From positions 21,063,217-21,127,216 of the forward strand of contig OZ020246.1 of the NCBI GenBank assembly GCA_963971285.1: a stretch of 64,000 bases of DNA, written 5' to 3'. The translations under genes and the position numbers were made by a program. The notes below the pieces were generated by a model. The model was not told the origin of the DNA and did not search any database. It saw only the letters and a program-made list of their open reading frames with translations. This stretch comes from Astropecten irregularis (lineage: Eukaryota; Echinodermata; Asteroidea; Paxillosida; Astropectinidae). Positions 11,458-22,152 of this stretch are shown in pieces; positions within the stretch are counted from its first letter, which is position 1; each line of letters starts with the position of its first letter.

Positions 11458-11835
11458 TTAAAAAGCTTGAGAGATGGGTTCTAGGTGTAGCAAGTGGTCA
11501 CGTAAAGAGCAGACAAATTCATTTGGAGAGGGGAGACGACATAGATTCTGAAGGCTAAGAGGAAGGGCGTTGAACAACCTGGGGAAAGAAACAAACAGAG
11601 AATATTTAAGACAGTTGGTCCGGCTATACTGGTGACTGAAGAGAAGGACATCCGTTTTCCTTGTATTTGGCTGGGGAAGGAGGGTGGAGCGAACATCCAA
11701 GTGATTGTGAAGGCATTTCGCAACAAAAGATACGCTCAAATAAATTAACCTGTTATAGATAGGTGAGAGATTAAGTTCTTGTAAGCGTTGTTCATAGGAG
11801 AGGGATTCGGCAATAAGAGGGAGTGGACAAAACAC
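11458..11835 (-). pseudogene. Reverse-transcriptase C-terminal fragment
   Basis: This 125-codon open frame reads like the tail of a non-LTR polyprotein, downstream of the catalytic domain: SYEQRLQELNL near residues 13-23, a basic and hydrophobic helix, then FPRLFNALPLSLQNL near 84-98 (the common R-x-x-N-x-L-P block) and a final FVCSLRDHL. The upstream catalytic YxDD region and endonuclease are absent. The fragment therefore cannot support transposition. It lies in a 3' portion that continues to about 10406 on the same strand. Identification rests on pattern recognition of the family, not on a search. Confidence 0.6.
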
Positions 11836-11869
11836 CCATTTAAACAGTAATTGCTCTCCACTTCAAATG

Positions 11870-12036
11870 CAGGGATGTGAGTGGCCTCACAAAAAAAATC
11901 TGAAAACACCTAGGAAAAAGCCGAAATTTAAAAGTTCCCATACTTTTGTACAGAGCAGGTGTACAAAAAAGCTGAAATTCTGAGTTACTAACAATAAAAT
12001 CTGAAATCAGATTAAAATTTGAAGTTCCACATCATC
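11870..12036. mobile_element. MITE family D copy 1 (CAGGGATGTGAG termini)
   Basis: Begins CAGGGATGTGAGTGGCCTCA and ends GAAGTTCCACATCATC, with GTACAGAGCAGGTGTACAAA inside. Inverse orientation of copies at 18431-18602, 36470-36627 and 59124-59251, which end CACTCACATCCCTG or a close variant. Confidence 0.65.
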
Positions 12037-12121
12037 ACACATTGAAGCATAATGAGGGGAAGAGGATGCCAACAGAAAAGCTTTACCTGTTTCATTCCTT
12101 ATTCTCCCCCATTTTGATTAT

Positions 12122-14343
12122 TGACTTTTTCGCACTTTCGAGTGCGAAAAAGTTATTCTTTTTGTTCTGATTTTTTTTTTTCTTTTTCCTCTTCTTCTTC
12201 TTCTTCTCCAAAAGTCTATGAGAATTTGTACACGTTTTTTCTAAGCACGATTTTAGTACTTTTGCAAGTTCGGATCATCATCAAACTTATACCAATGAAG
12301 GACCCTAATGCAAGGATGATCCTAAAAGCAATGACGTCATGATGACGTCATCACGTGATTTTTTATAGATTTTTGAATATTTATTTTGCCCCATTCACTT
12401 TGTACACGTTTTCCAAGAATAAATTTACATTTTTCCGTTCGCCTTTTTAGCAATTAAACAATCTCTGATTTTGACTAAACTTTGAAGAGGCATAGATCCT
12501 ATGACAGAGTATCACCATAAAGAATGACGTCATCGTGACGTCATCAGGTGTCATATTACAAGCAATCAAAAATGGATAGGTTTTTATCTTCAAAAATCGA
12601 TATCAATTCAACCGTACTTTCCCTTGCCTTACTATTTTTTTAAATGTGTCAAGTAACCCTAGATCTTAATTTTATCTCGTGTGCGTGAAGTCACGTGACC
12701 CTTACTTCCGGTCGAAAACGTCAAAACAGGAAATGTCTTATAATTTAAAATTGGAGAAAGATATTAACTTGGTTTCAACGATGTCAGTATCTGGCAGTCA
12801 TGAGGTGTTTACCAATTTGATTGATGACGTCATCATACATTCGAGCGCCCTCTAGCGACAAGTTGAAAAAATTCAAAAATGCATTTTTAGTTGATGTCTG
12901 TGGCGAAGTTTGAGGTAATTGCTCCAAAATATATATTTAAGATGAGCTTCAACCAGACAACAACGGTGCCAAGATTTAGATTGATGACGTCATCAGTCCG
13001 GAAGTTACAATGGAAAAACAATTTTTTTCTTTAAAAAAGCTGAAAAATCAACCATAAGAGATACAATATTGATTTTCCTAGAAATAGCAGGATAAAGGTA
13101 GTTCTGTGGTTTATTTATGTTTCTATGTGATCAGTGAGCTTTGACATGCCCTGCGATAGGCTTGAAATTGTATTTGGACAACCCGAAACTGTGCCTCGAA
13201 TTAAACAACAACACAACTCACATGTACTGTACATGCATGAGTGTGGGTGTACATGTACGGAGACTTAAATCTCGGTTAAAGGGATTGCATACGTTTGGTA
13301 ATTTGAGCCTAATGTTTGTTTCAAACCAATATAATTGTTTATATATACCATAAAACTAACCTGTGAAAGTTTCAATTCAAAAGGTGGTAGCGTTTTTGAG
13401 ATTTTGGCGACAAACTAGAGCGGTTATTTCACGCCAGAGAACAGTAAGTCAATAGCTGAGAAGCGTTACGGCCATAACGCTTCTCAGATTCATAATTTTT
13501 GGAGATAAAAAGTGACATATTTTTCCATAACCGCGGTACTTCGAATTGAACGTTTCTCAATATGCATTATACTATCCAAAGCAGCTGTACTTCTCACCAA
13601 GTAAGTTTTTATTGCCATAAATTTTCAGAGTCATTACCAAACGTATGCAATGCCTTTAAACCACGTGCGTCCACGTTTTTTGTGCATCGCACAACCCGTG
13701 CGTTGTCTCAAAGTTCGTTCACCCCATCCCTGTGTGTTCAGTATCAAACCCGAACGGCCCATTCAGTTTGTATGCGTTTTTTCCCCCAACACAACTTGAT
13801 TGCTTTTTCAAGTTTGAATCATCATCAAATTGTAACAATGAAAAACCTTTGTGCAGGGGCGACCCAAGAACATGATGATGTCAACAAGTAATGTTTTTAA
13901 CAGAATTTTGAATATTCAATCGTATTTGACTTTCTTGTTTAAAAAAATGTGTCAAGCAACCTTAAAATATTTTTCTCGTGTGCGTGAAGTTTCGTGACAC
14001 TTACGTGATCAAAAACGGTCAAACCCGGCTGGGTCAAATTTAAAATTGGAGCAAGATACGAACTTGGTTTCAACGATGCCAGTCTCTGGCAGTAATGTGG
14101 TTATTAAAAATTTGAACTATGACCTCATCAAACTTTTGATTGAAATCTGTGGCAAAGTTTTAGGTATTAAATTGCTTCACAATAATCCTCTAAACGGACA
14201 ATTTTATAGTGAAACGAAATAAAACATTGATGCTTAAAAAAAATCACAATGGAAATTTAACATGCCGTTCTCAGGTTTTATGCTTCCTTGAATGCACGTT
14301 CTTTGAACAAAAAAATTCAAATTGAGAAAAGGCGAAAAAGTCA
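12122..14343. mobile_element. 2.2-kb TIR element rich in TGACGTCA motifs
   Basis: Twelve-base inverted ends TGACTTTTTCGC (12122-12133) and GCGAAAAAGTCA (14332-14343) bound the element. The interior is a decayed dimer: phrases such as ATCATCATCAAA and CTCGTGTGCGTGAAGT occur near 12270 and 12676 and again near 13820 and 13976. Perfect TGACGTCA palindromes lie at 12332, 12343, 12525, 12536, 12825 and 12985, all in the first half. No transposase frame is visible. A different MITE is nested at 13276-13659. Confidence 0.6.
13276..13659. mobile_element. TTAA-ended MITE, family B
   Basis: A 384-bp element with near-perfect 27-bp inverted ends (TTAAAGGGATTGCATACGTT on the left, AACGTATGCAATGCCTTTAA-type on the right; ATTACCAAACG just inside). 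An internal hairpin GAGAAGCGTTACGGCC / ATAACGCTTCTC lies near 13457-13486. It sits inside the 12122-14343 element, so it is the younger of the two. Confidence 0.8.
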
Positions 14344-14965
14344 TTTGCTCTGTCAGTTGACAGACAAACTTCTAGTTTTCGTTATTCTCCTTTTTTGGGG
14401 TGGGGTGGTTGGGTGTGTCAGGGAGGGGCTAAAGCCCCACCTCCTAAGCCACCAATTCTCCTGGATAGATCTCCTGGACTTTCATGGCAATTTGGATATC
14501 AATGAAAAGAAGAGGAAGAGGAAGTAGTGATAGTGATTCTTGAAATGACCTTAAGATGTGAGACAAATTTAGTCTGGTCAAGATAGCTGGGAATATTTTA
14601 GTCAAGTGTGTGCTGTGTTTGCTAGGCTAGCGTTAAAATCTAGTCCTGCCTAGTGGTAAAATTTAGCCCCGCCCTATGAAAATGACTTGGAGACTGCCTG
14701 CCAATAGCATTCCACACTAATGAAGTCACACCATACATACATGTGCACATATACCCCCACTCACCACACGTTTGCATGGCCGGTTGCAATGTTTGTCTGA
14801 GGTTCGGTGCTATTTTTAGCGCAAGTGCGCAGTGCTATTGGAATGTTACACTTGGGCTGCTGTTGTTGTTGTTGTTGTTGTTGTTGTTTGTCTTGAGGCC
14901 TGAAACAAACAATTCAGGAGATCTTGAATGAGGTTATCCTTTAAGATGTCTCTGCTTGAATAACC
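14344..14965. repeat. Dispersed repeat fragment and microsatellite
   Basis: About 14733-14850 matches, in inverse orientation, 44478-44600 (shared CACACGTTTGCA, GTTTGTCTGAG, GCTATTTTTAGCGCAAGTGC phrases), marking a dispersed repeat of unknown class. A TGT/GTTGTT microsatellite follows at about 14857-14888. No gene recognised. Confidence 0.5.
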
Positions 14966-15105
14966 AGGGGTCGATTTCACCAAACTCATTGTAACTTTCT
15001 ATCAATCGCATGAGTACATTGCAGTCCAATGTAGGATACGATGGGTTTAATATCCTTCGTAACTCGAGTTACGGTAGATCGTTGGGCTTCTTGAAATCGA
15101 TCCCA
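14966..15105. mobile_element. Short TIR element (GGGGTCGATTTCACCAA)
   Basis: Left end AGGGGTCGATTTCACCAA is mirrored by CTTGAAATCGATCCC at the right, with an internal CGTAACTCGAGTTACG palindrome near 15058-15073. Termini resemble families C and L (GGGG.C..TTTCA). Confidence 0.6.
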
Positions 15106-15195
15106 GGACTAGCTCTAGCGGACAGTCTAGGTGCTTCAAGTCAGTTTGCGATGCCAAGCATTCGGGAATATACTTGCTCAGTTGATATCCGAGTA

Positions 15196-15465
15196 TCATA
15201 CTCTGGATTCATTTAGGTTTTGCAACTGGCGACACGGTCTTAAATAGCATTTAACATCGTCAGCATTCATTTCCACTGTGGATGGTGCTCCATCTGTGTC
15301 ACTTCCTAAGATGCATTCATCCATCTTGATGGTCTTGATCGGGTAGATGTGAATCAAAACCACATTTTGATAAACCTCCCAAGCTCCCATGTGAGTCCTT
15401 GGCTCTTTAATCCTCCATCGTACACCGGGGAAGAAACTAAAAAAATTGATTGAATCCGCTGAAAG
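15196..15465 (-). other. Unassigned coding-like segment
   Basis: The minus-strand frame stays open for 107 codons (15519-15196), and its second half has balanced codon use. A possible acceptor (CAATCAATTTTTTTAG, near 15455) precedes the part reading VRWRIKEPRTHMGAWEVYQN, and a weak GTATGA donor follows near 15202. It contains three spaced cysteines (DECILGSD and KCYLRPC). I recognise no family. It could be an exon of an unidentified minus-strand gene, a decayed one, or chance. Confidence 0.22.
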
Positions 15466-16738
15466 CTTCTCAGGTTGAGACTTGAGAGACCCATTGCCCA
15501 GGACTGTTGACATGAGCAATCAGGGATCCTAGCCAGACCACACAGGAGCGATCAGCTGCTGTAATTGCTCTCTTGTAGTCAGGGGAGAACTAATGTTCTT
15601 TTCCCTGGTTGAAATTGGAAGACATTTCCTGGAATATGAAATTGTTGCAGTACCTTGGCCCATGGAGTTTTATTAAGCTGAAAGCCCTTGTGTATTTGAA
15701 CGTATGGTGAAGCATTACAAAATGATTTATTTAAATGTTGCAATTCATTTATTTCATTGTGTGCTGGGAGTTTGAAAATGTGTCTAATGGTTGTAATTAA
15801 GTTGGATTTCTAACAGAGTCATTTCTTTTTCGTAAAGTTTTAAGGTAATTCAAGTCAAGTCACTTGTCAAATTTGTCAAACTCAAAGCCATGTCACATGT
15901 CACTTTTCTTCAAGGCAAGTCAAATGTACATGTCAATTTTCAGAAGCCATATGAGAATTTCCACGGTTTGGGGACATTTTGTAACGTACATTACCTGTTA
16001 TTGTTTGCATATTTGCATGAATTTAAAAGAAGTGGTATACTTGCTGATTCAAATAATACATTGTAAATTGGAATTGCCCACATGAGGCAATTTAAATTTC
16101 TGGGCATTTTTCATGAAGAAACCCCTCAACCTTAAAATCTTCAATTAAATTCTTATAGGAATGTAAATTCACTGACCATTAAAAAACAAAACAAACAAAT
16201 TATGTGTCTAACCAATCAACCGCATCAACATGTTCATATCAGCCTCCACTCTGTATTTTTTTTTTTAATTTATTAGCTTTGACTTCTCATTATTTTCTTA
16301 ATAATGTGTTTAATCATTGAAAAGTGAACAAAGAATTGAACCTAGAAAAAAATTATTTATTTAGTTAGAATTAAGAATGTTGACAAGTCAAATTTGGTCA
16401 GGGCAATTCAAGTCAAAAGTCAATCTATATGCCTAGCTAATGTAGGTCAAGTAATGCCACAAGTCATTTTTCTTAAATAGCACATAAACCAAAGTTACTT
16501 ATGCTATTAAAGTCAAATTTCAGGTCATCGAATCCGGTCAACAACTCTGCATTAGCTTAAGGATGAATGGATTCCACAAAATGAATTCGTCAATTAAGTT
16601 CATTTTGTGGATTAGTTTGATGATCCCAGTGGCGTGTCCCAGATGGCAAACCTCAATCTTGACTTCAGTCAGTTGCACATGACTTGGGGGCTCTTGACCA
16701 CTGACCCCACCAGGATTATCTGAGGACTTCACATCTGA
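15466..16738. other. Gene-free stretch
   Basis: AT-rich sequence with repeated GTCAAGTCA-type phrases (15852-15935 and 16383-16510) that may be a small degenerate repeat. No gene recognised. Confidence 0.5.
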
Positions 16739-16857
16739 GGGCCTGTTTGTTTCAGGCACGCGATCATTGATCCTGCTGCCCCGGATCCCATTTTAGCATA
16801 TCCTGCATGAGATGTGGATCTGCAAGATGACTGATCGCATGCCTGAAACAAACAGGT
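16739..16857. mobile_element. MITE family E copy 1 (GGGCCTGTTTGTTT termini)
   Basis: GGGCCTGTTTGTTTCAGGCA at the left, mirrored by GCATGCCTGAAACAAACAGG at the right, with GATC-rich interior (GGATCCCATTTTAGC). 119 bp, non-coding. The second copy is 29134-29255. Confidence 0.75.
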
Positions 16858-17270
16858 TACACTGAGTGTGAAGTGGCAGTTACAGCCATTTGAACCCTAA
16901 CCCTCCTGCATACCACAGTTTACCACACATGGTTTTTCCTGTGGTACGTGTGGTATCCTTAATACCACAATACACCATAGTGCCGTTTTCGTGGTGGTAA
17001 TGCAATGTTTATGAATCTGTCGTTTTGTAGAGACTGGTAATGTGTGGTAAACAGCTCTTGTGTTGCGTAGTACTGTGCAAAGGGTGACGAATTTGAAGGT
17101 GACAAATTTGAACTGAATAAGGTGGATCAACAGGTGGAGGTCCCAGACTTAATTACTTTGTTTTACTGGCTTAATTGACCTAGGATGTGTAGGAGGAGAA
17201 GGAGAGTTCTCATGATAAAAATATTGGAAGGGGAAGCATCTCTGAAATTGATAAGAAACTTTCCAGTAGC
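16858..17270. other. Gene-free stretch
   Basis: Contains short GTGGTA/TACCAC repeats near 16912-17050 that form local inverted pairs. No gene recognised. Confidence 0.5.
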
Positions 17271-17524
17271 CAGGGGCCAATTTGATAGAGCTGCTTAACC
17301 ACAAAATTTGCTTAAGTATGAAAAAAATACTTCCTTGATCACAGAGGATTGTCAACCAATTTTTCATGTGATTTTTCCTGCTTTTGACTTGTATTTGCCA
17401 TTGTTAGCTGAGCATAACATTCACAAGGAGTTTTGGGTGACATACTGATACTATTTATCAAGGTTTTTGGTGCTTAATTAAACACATTTTGGTGCTTATT
17501 AAGCAGCTCTATGAAATTGGTCCA
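17271..17524. mobile_element. MITE family C copy 2
   Basis: CAGGGGCCAATTTGATAGAG on the left and CTCTATGAAATTGGTCCAG on the right; interior matches copy 1 including the CTGAGCATAACATTCACA phrase. Confidence 0.7.
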
Positions 17525-18430
17525 GGTGATTGGATGGCTGGGCTGAAAACATGCTCACATTTCTTGTGCTCTGTAGTAACATACTTGCCAAGATAAATGC
17601 TTGATCATATGGGTTGCCAAAATATGATGTGTGGCACTTCTTATATGATGAACTGAAGACACTCTTTCAGACCAGATGCACTTAATGGGGGGAAAGGAAA
17701 ATCACACAATATTTCTTACTTAAACTTATCCCTGCTTCAGCGGGAACTCAGAATTATTTTATTCATTTATATATATTTTTTCATCCTCGAGCCAGACTCT
17801 CGCTCCAGGCCGAAACCAGATTATGCAAAACCATTTTTTTTTGTAGCTGCATAGGTTGGTGAAATGCTGTGAACCAATGTGAGGTCCCCCCACCCCCGGC
17901 ACTTTATCGACCAAAAAATTTATTTTGCAAAATGGAATACTGTATACTGAAAACTGTAAATATAGGTCATGTACAATGGTGCTCATATGAAACATGTGCA
18001 TGTGATCTTTATGTATATATCCAAATGACATTTTCAATATATTAATACATTGTATGTTTCCAATATCTTCTTAGGATGCTTTATCTATTTTAGTGCAATT
18101 ATTAGTGGTCATTGTTCTTTGATCATATCACAAATCTTGAGAAATTAGAATTTGACATGTGCTGGCAATATCTGAATAATACACCCAAATACACAGTTAA
18201 ATGTTACACACTGATGAAGTAGTAGGGGGCCTATACAAGAAATTGAACAGATAAACCAATTCAACAAGGATAAATTTTAAGAAAGGATAATTAGAAGAGA
18301 AATCTTCATTAGCAAACGTTTCATGTGCACAGAATCACAGATTTACCAACAAACACATTGTCATGACTCTTTAAGTATTGACATTTGTGTTAAAAGCTGT
18401 TTTTACTTGAAATAAAGGTCATACACTGTA
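17525..18430. other. Gene-free stretch
   Basis: AT-rich, no exon or RNA gene recognised. The 92-codon minus frame at 17759-18037 has no domain features. Confidence 0.55.
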
Positions 18431-18602
18431 TAGGGTACATGTGAGACTTCAGATTTAAATCTGAATTCCGAGTTTTTCTGAAAAAAAAATTTCAGCTTTT
18501 TTTGTACATCTGCTCTGTACAAAAGTATAAGAACTTTTTAAATTTCAGCTTTTTCCTTAGTGTTTTTAAATTTTTGTTTTTGTGTGGCTACTCACATCCC
18601 TG
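18431..18602. mobile_element. MITE family D copy 2
   Basis: ACTTCAGATTTAAATCTGAA near the left end and GTGGCTACTCACATCCCTG at the right; interior carries TTTGTACATCTGCTCTGTAC. Same family as 11870-12036 in the opposite orientation. Confidence 0.7.
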
Positions 18603-18870
18603 AAGAAGGACTTTGAGGCTTAGAATAGAGGGACTACTTGACAACAGAGGCTGCATGTATCCTCTGTGTGTGAGTCGGACTGAGTCCTGCATCTTGAAAT
18701 CTGCAGTCTGTACATCAGTACCCAAACACATGTCCAATCCGTTCTTGTCCGGCTCCGAGTTGTAATGAGGTCGATAGGAGCAGGTGTGTCCAAGATTGGA
18801 ACGTGGGATTGAAACATTCAATATCACATGGATGTAAGTAATGTCAAGTTCTTCCTGAGTCTGGAGTTCG
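18603..18870. other. Unassigned coding-like segment, strand ambiguous
   Basis: The minus frame is open from about 18870 to the stop at 18588 and reads as ordinary protein (…GHTCSYRPHYNSEPDKNG…) with four cysteines. On the plus strand, however, a strong donor GTAAGT starts at 18834 and an in-frame stretch (18707-18833, preceded by CTGCAG) is also open. I recognise no family in either reading. Either strand could hold an exon; chance is not excluded. Confidence 0.22.
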
Positions 18871-19116
18871 TTTTTCTTTTTTAAAGAGATTTATCGTGTT
18901 TTGTCAAGATGCTATCAATTTTGTATTCCTTCCGTGATCTCTGGTAGCCTAGTACGTGCTTAGTTGCAGTGTCCCTCCACAGGATCATTAGTTTGTTCCA
19001 CCTGCTTTGGATAGGATTGGCTTCATGTATCCTACTACAATCATTGGGATATGTAGATTTGTAACATCTGATCTTAAATGCACATTTTGATGATTCTGCA
19101 TGTTTGGTTGTGATTT

Positions 19117-19352
19117 GGGCAATTCCAGCATAACGGACATGACAATCACACAGTTTTTGCCTTCTTCAGATGATCACAAAGTAGGATTGGCAGTTTGCAA
19201 ACAATTTAGGCTTATCAGACACATTTAACTATCAGTGACATGTGTAGTAAATTTTATGTAATTTCATTGAACTGTTGTAGAGAAAATGCACTTCTTGTTA
19301 CCGTAAGGGACATGACACCAAGTGGCATCTGTCCATTACGCTGGAATTGCCC
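19117..19352. mobile_element. 236-bp TIR element (GGGCAATTCCAGCATAACGG)
   Basis: Left end GGGCAATTCCAGCATAACGG then ACATGACA; right end TGTCCATTACGCTGGAATTG followed by CCC. Non-coding. Single copy in the window. Confidence 0.7.
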
Positions 19353-19421
19353 ATTTGTTCATTTATCTGCCTGTAGCATGGTAGACGGTCTTCTGTTATC
19401 CTTTATAATATCACGGGAAAC

Positions 19422-19625
19422 TGACTGGGTTAATTGTAAGTCATTGAAAAGTGAACCGAAAAGGACAAAAATTGACTGGAGCGGGATTAGAACCAGTGAC
19501 CATCGGAATACCGTACCGGCACTCTACCAACAGAGCTACTTCAGCCCTATGTTGGTGTCAACTGTCCCTACTCTCGAGCTAATAGTCAATTGTTCATTTG
19601 GCAGTCAGAAGCCATTAAACCAATC
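19422..19625 (-). mobile_element. tRNA-derived SINE
   Basis: On the minus strand a tRNA-like head spans about 19550-19478: GTAGCTCTGTTGGTAGAG (A box) and GGTTCTAATCC (B box). It is followed by CATTGAAAAGTGAAC-type tail sequence (complement of GTTCACTTTTCAATG). The same layout occurs at 24671-24840. The anticodon arm does not fold into a normal 7-base loop, so it is not a tRNA gene. Confidence 0.7.
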
Positions 19626-19940
19626 AAATGCCACTATATCCCAAGGACCATTTGAGATACGCGCAACATAATCAATGCTGTGACATTTTTTAGTATGAAT
19701 ATATCAGTTCCGTAGTTGTCCCTCAGTCTGGTTAACCGTTGGGGCACAACAGATACTCTGTCAACATCCTTTCTCCAACCTTCTCTGTTTTCTGTAATCC
19801 GAAGTACCTCACTCAGACTGAGCCCTGTCCATTCTCTTCTCTCTCTGCCTCTTCTTCCCCCCTCCTTGTGCAGTGCCCTGCATTTTACTTGCAATTGAGG
19901 ACATTGTTGCAAAAAATGTTCCCCCGCTGCTTTACAAACT

Positions 19941-20275
19941 GGGCTGCTAACCAGCTAGCTTGGTGAGGCTAGACATGAGGAGGTTGTTGGGAGCAGGAAG
20001 TTGTGGGTTCGAATCCCACCCGAAGTGGCACACGCTTCAAACTGGTTTAATTACCCCAGCCAGTTTGATAGTCTAAGTCTAGTGGTAAGACACTTACACT
20101 ACATATAGTAAACAAGAAGTCTTGGGTTCAAATCTCACCCAACTTCTCGAATACATGATTAAAACTGGCCTGCTGACCCCAGCTAGCTTGGTGGTCTTGT
20201 GGTCAGACTTCTCAGTGCACTAGTAGTAAGCAGGTGGTTGTGGGTTCTAATCCCATCCAAGCCAGTACATGATGT
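19941..20275 (+). repeat. Tandem trimer of tRNA-like units
   Basis: Three units of about 118 bp follow one another. Each has an A-box-like segment (AGCTAGCTTGGTG, GATAGTCTAAGTCTAGTGG, AGCTAGCTTGGTGGTC) and a B box (GGTTCGAATCC at 20006, GGTTCAAATCT at 20125, GGTTCTAATCC at 20243), with 119- and 118-bp spacing. Linkers share ACTGG and TACCCCAGC/GACCCCAGC phrases. Pol III-type internal promoters in tandem are thus implied by sequence; transcription is not shown. It is not the SINE family of 19422-19625. Confidence 0.65.
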
Positions 20276-21930
20276 TAAATTTTGATGGGCACCCAAAAGC
20301 ACTGAATATACAGTACTGATACACTTTGGTGACCGGAAATCCTAATAAGTAATAGAATTAGGTAATCAAACCCGGCAATTAGTAATGAAATGCTCTTTCA
20401 GTACTTTGAGTCACAATTGCAATAAATAGTAACAAAAAATGATAGATGGTACTTTCATCACATTATAAGGGGTGCATCCGACTGCATCAGCTCTTTCCCC
20501 AACCTGCTAGATAGTCCCACCTTCTTCCTGCATCATTTTCCAGTCTAAAAACTTATCATCCATATCTGCATTTATGTGTATACATCTTTACTTGTATCTT
20601 CTTGTCCTCTTGTCATTTAGCCTTTGAGAAAGATCCTGCTAGGATAGAAACGTGTCAGGCCCTCCTATTACTCCAAGCATTTAAAAAACTTCACAGACGA
20701 AAATACTGTACAAAATCTATTCACAGCTTATACCAACCAAATGGACTGAAGATTCTTGAGCACAGAGTTGCAGTTGGCTCTTTTCTTAGCAGATCACTCT
20801 CATTTTTTTTTTCTTGGAAAGACTTTGGCTTGTATGGAAATATCACTCTATCCCAGCCCTGTAAGGGTTGTTCTAGATTTATTCTTTGTTTTGTTGGTTT
20901 TAGTACCTAAAATGAATTTTTATAAGATTTTTTTTCTCATTGCGGAAAGACCGGAGGACATTCTTACCTGGTCCTGTGTGTATGAATAAACATACCTTTG
21001 CTTGCCTCAAAGATACTCACGAATATTCCAACGGAAACCGATCTAGCTCTTGGAGAAAATAGCCATCAAGGTACAAGCTTCAATTAAAGAAAGGAGGGGG
21101 GGAAACGAAAAAAAAAAATCCTTCTCCCCTCGACCAACATTTCAGTTGGGCCCTTTCAATTAAGATCATTTTAGCCGCGGGGAATCCCAAATCCATAATA
21201 TTGCTCAGTGTTAAAAAAAAAAATTGGGGGAAGAAGGAAAAAAAAAAATTTCAGAGGGAGATAAGAGAGCCCGCAAGAAAGGACAGAGGCCCCCGCAGAC
21301 GTGTTGACATGCAGTGTCATTTATGGCCATTTTGGAGGTGATGGGTTAGAGCTGCTTAGAAACACGCTGTGAGGGATCTGCCCAGATTATAGGAGAGCTG
21401 CCTTTTTTTTTTAACCGGGAGAGAGAGAAAGGAAGAGAGAGAGAAAAAAAGATTTCCAGCAGCAGCTCGGGCTGCTTGGCACCGACTTGCAAGTTGTGAC
21501 TCAATCGATGCTCGGAGCAAGCCGTTATTAACCGTCTCATTTCTGGGCTTAATTCTACCCTTAGGTGTGCAGAATCAAAGCTGTCCTGCCAGACATCTCC
21601 CTCTCACAATCTCTCTCGCCCCCCCCCCCCCCCCCCCCTCTCGACTCCTCCGCGTGAAATCAGGGTAGAAGCTTAAGTAATCAATTTACTGGTTCTATGC
21701 GATGCCTGCATCCCGATAGATTGGGCAGCGTGTTTGAAAAACATTCGTTTCGAGACCAGCTAGTGCTCGGTGTGGCGCAGTGTGGTGTGTTGGGGGGAAA
21801 GCGGAGAGAAAATGTCCCTGGGCTGGAATCAGTATTGGAATAAGGGTGTGGACGAATGATAGGGGCATGCAAGCCTGTAAGCCTGCTCTGGAACAGTTCT
21901 TAGGGACAGATTCCAGCGTACTAGTGATGT
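20276..21930. other. Gene-free, low-complexity rich
   Basis: No gene recognised. Purine tracts at 21060-21115 and 21225-21290, a GAGA tract at 21418-21452, and a run of about 18 cytosines near 21620-21638. The plus frame at 20602-20910 has no domain features. Confidence 0.55.
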
Positions 21931-22152
21931 GGGCCTTTACGAAATGAGGCTTTAGGCTGAGCTTGGCATTTATTTTGCCACCACCATTTTGTGTCCTAAA
22001 TTAATAATGAAGGGCTTGAGATACATGGCGAGGCTGGAGCCTTTCTGCAGCTTCGTCGTGTGGCCCAATCCCTTCATTTCGTTTTGTGTGCTTAAATGGC
22101 GGTAGCGAAATAAGTCCCAAGCCTAGCCTCAAGCCTGGTTTCGTAAAGGCCC
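21931..22152. mobile_element. 222-bp TIR element (GGGCCTTTACGAAA)
   Basis: GGGCCTTTACGAAATGAGGC on the left is mirrored by CAAGCCTGGTTTCGTAAAGG then CCC on the right, with TTTAGGCTGAGCTTGG and CCAAGCCTAGCC just inside. Non-coding. Confidence 0.7.

Larger units (their letters stand above)
10406..11860 (-). mobile_element. 3' part of a non-LTR retrotransposon
   Basis: On the minus strand the element has a reverse-transcriptase C-terminal fragment (11835-11458), a 3' region, and an AT-rich end near 10406-10440 made of TACTAAA-like repeats, typical of non-LTR retroelements with short-repeat 3' tails. A hammerhead-tail pair (10783-11029) is inserted in the 3' region. The 5' part is missing, as usual for target-primed retroposons. 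Clade cannot be fixed; the C-terminal pattern fits L2/CR1/jockey-type elements. Confidence 0.6.

Noticed and set aside
21600..21640. Long cytosine run and similar G/C runs (37683, 60030)
   Set aside because: Simple sequence, prone to assembly error; no functional claim possible.
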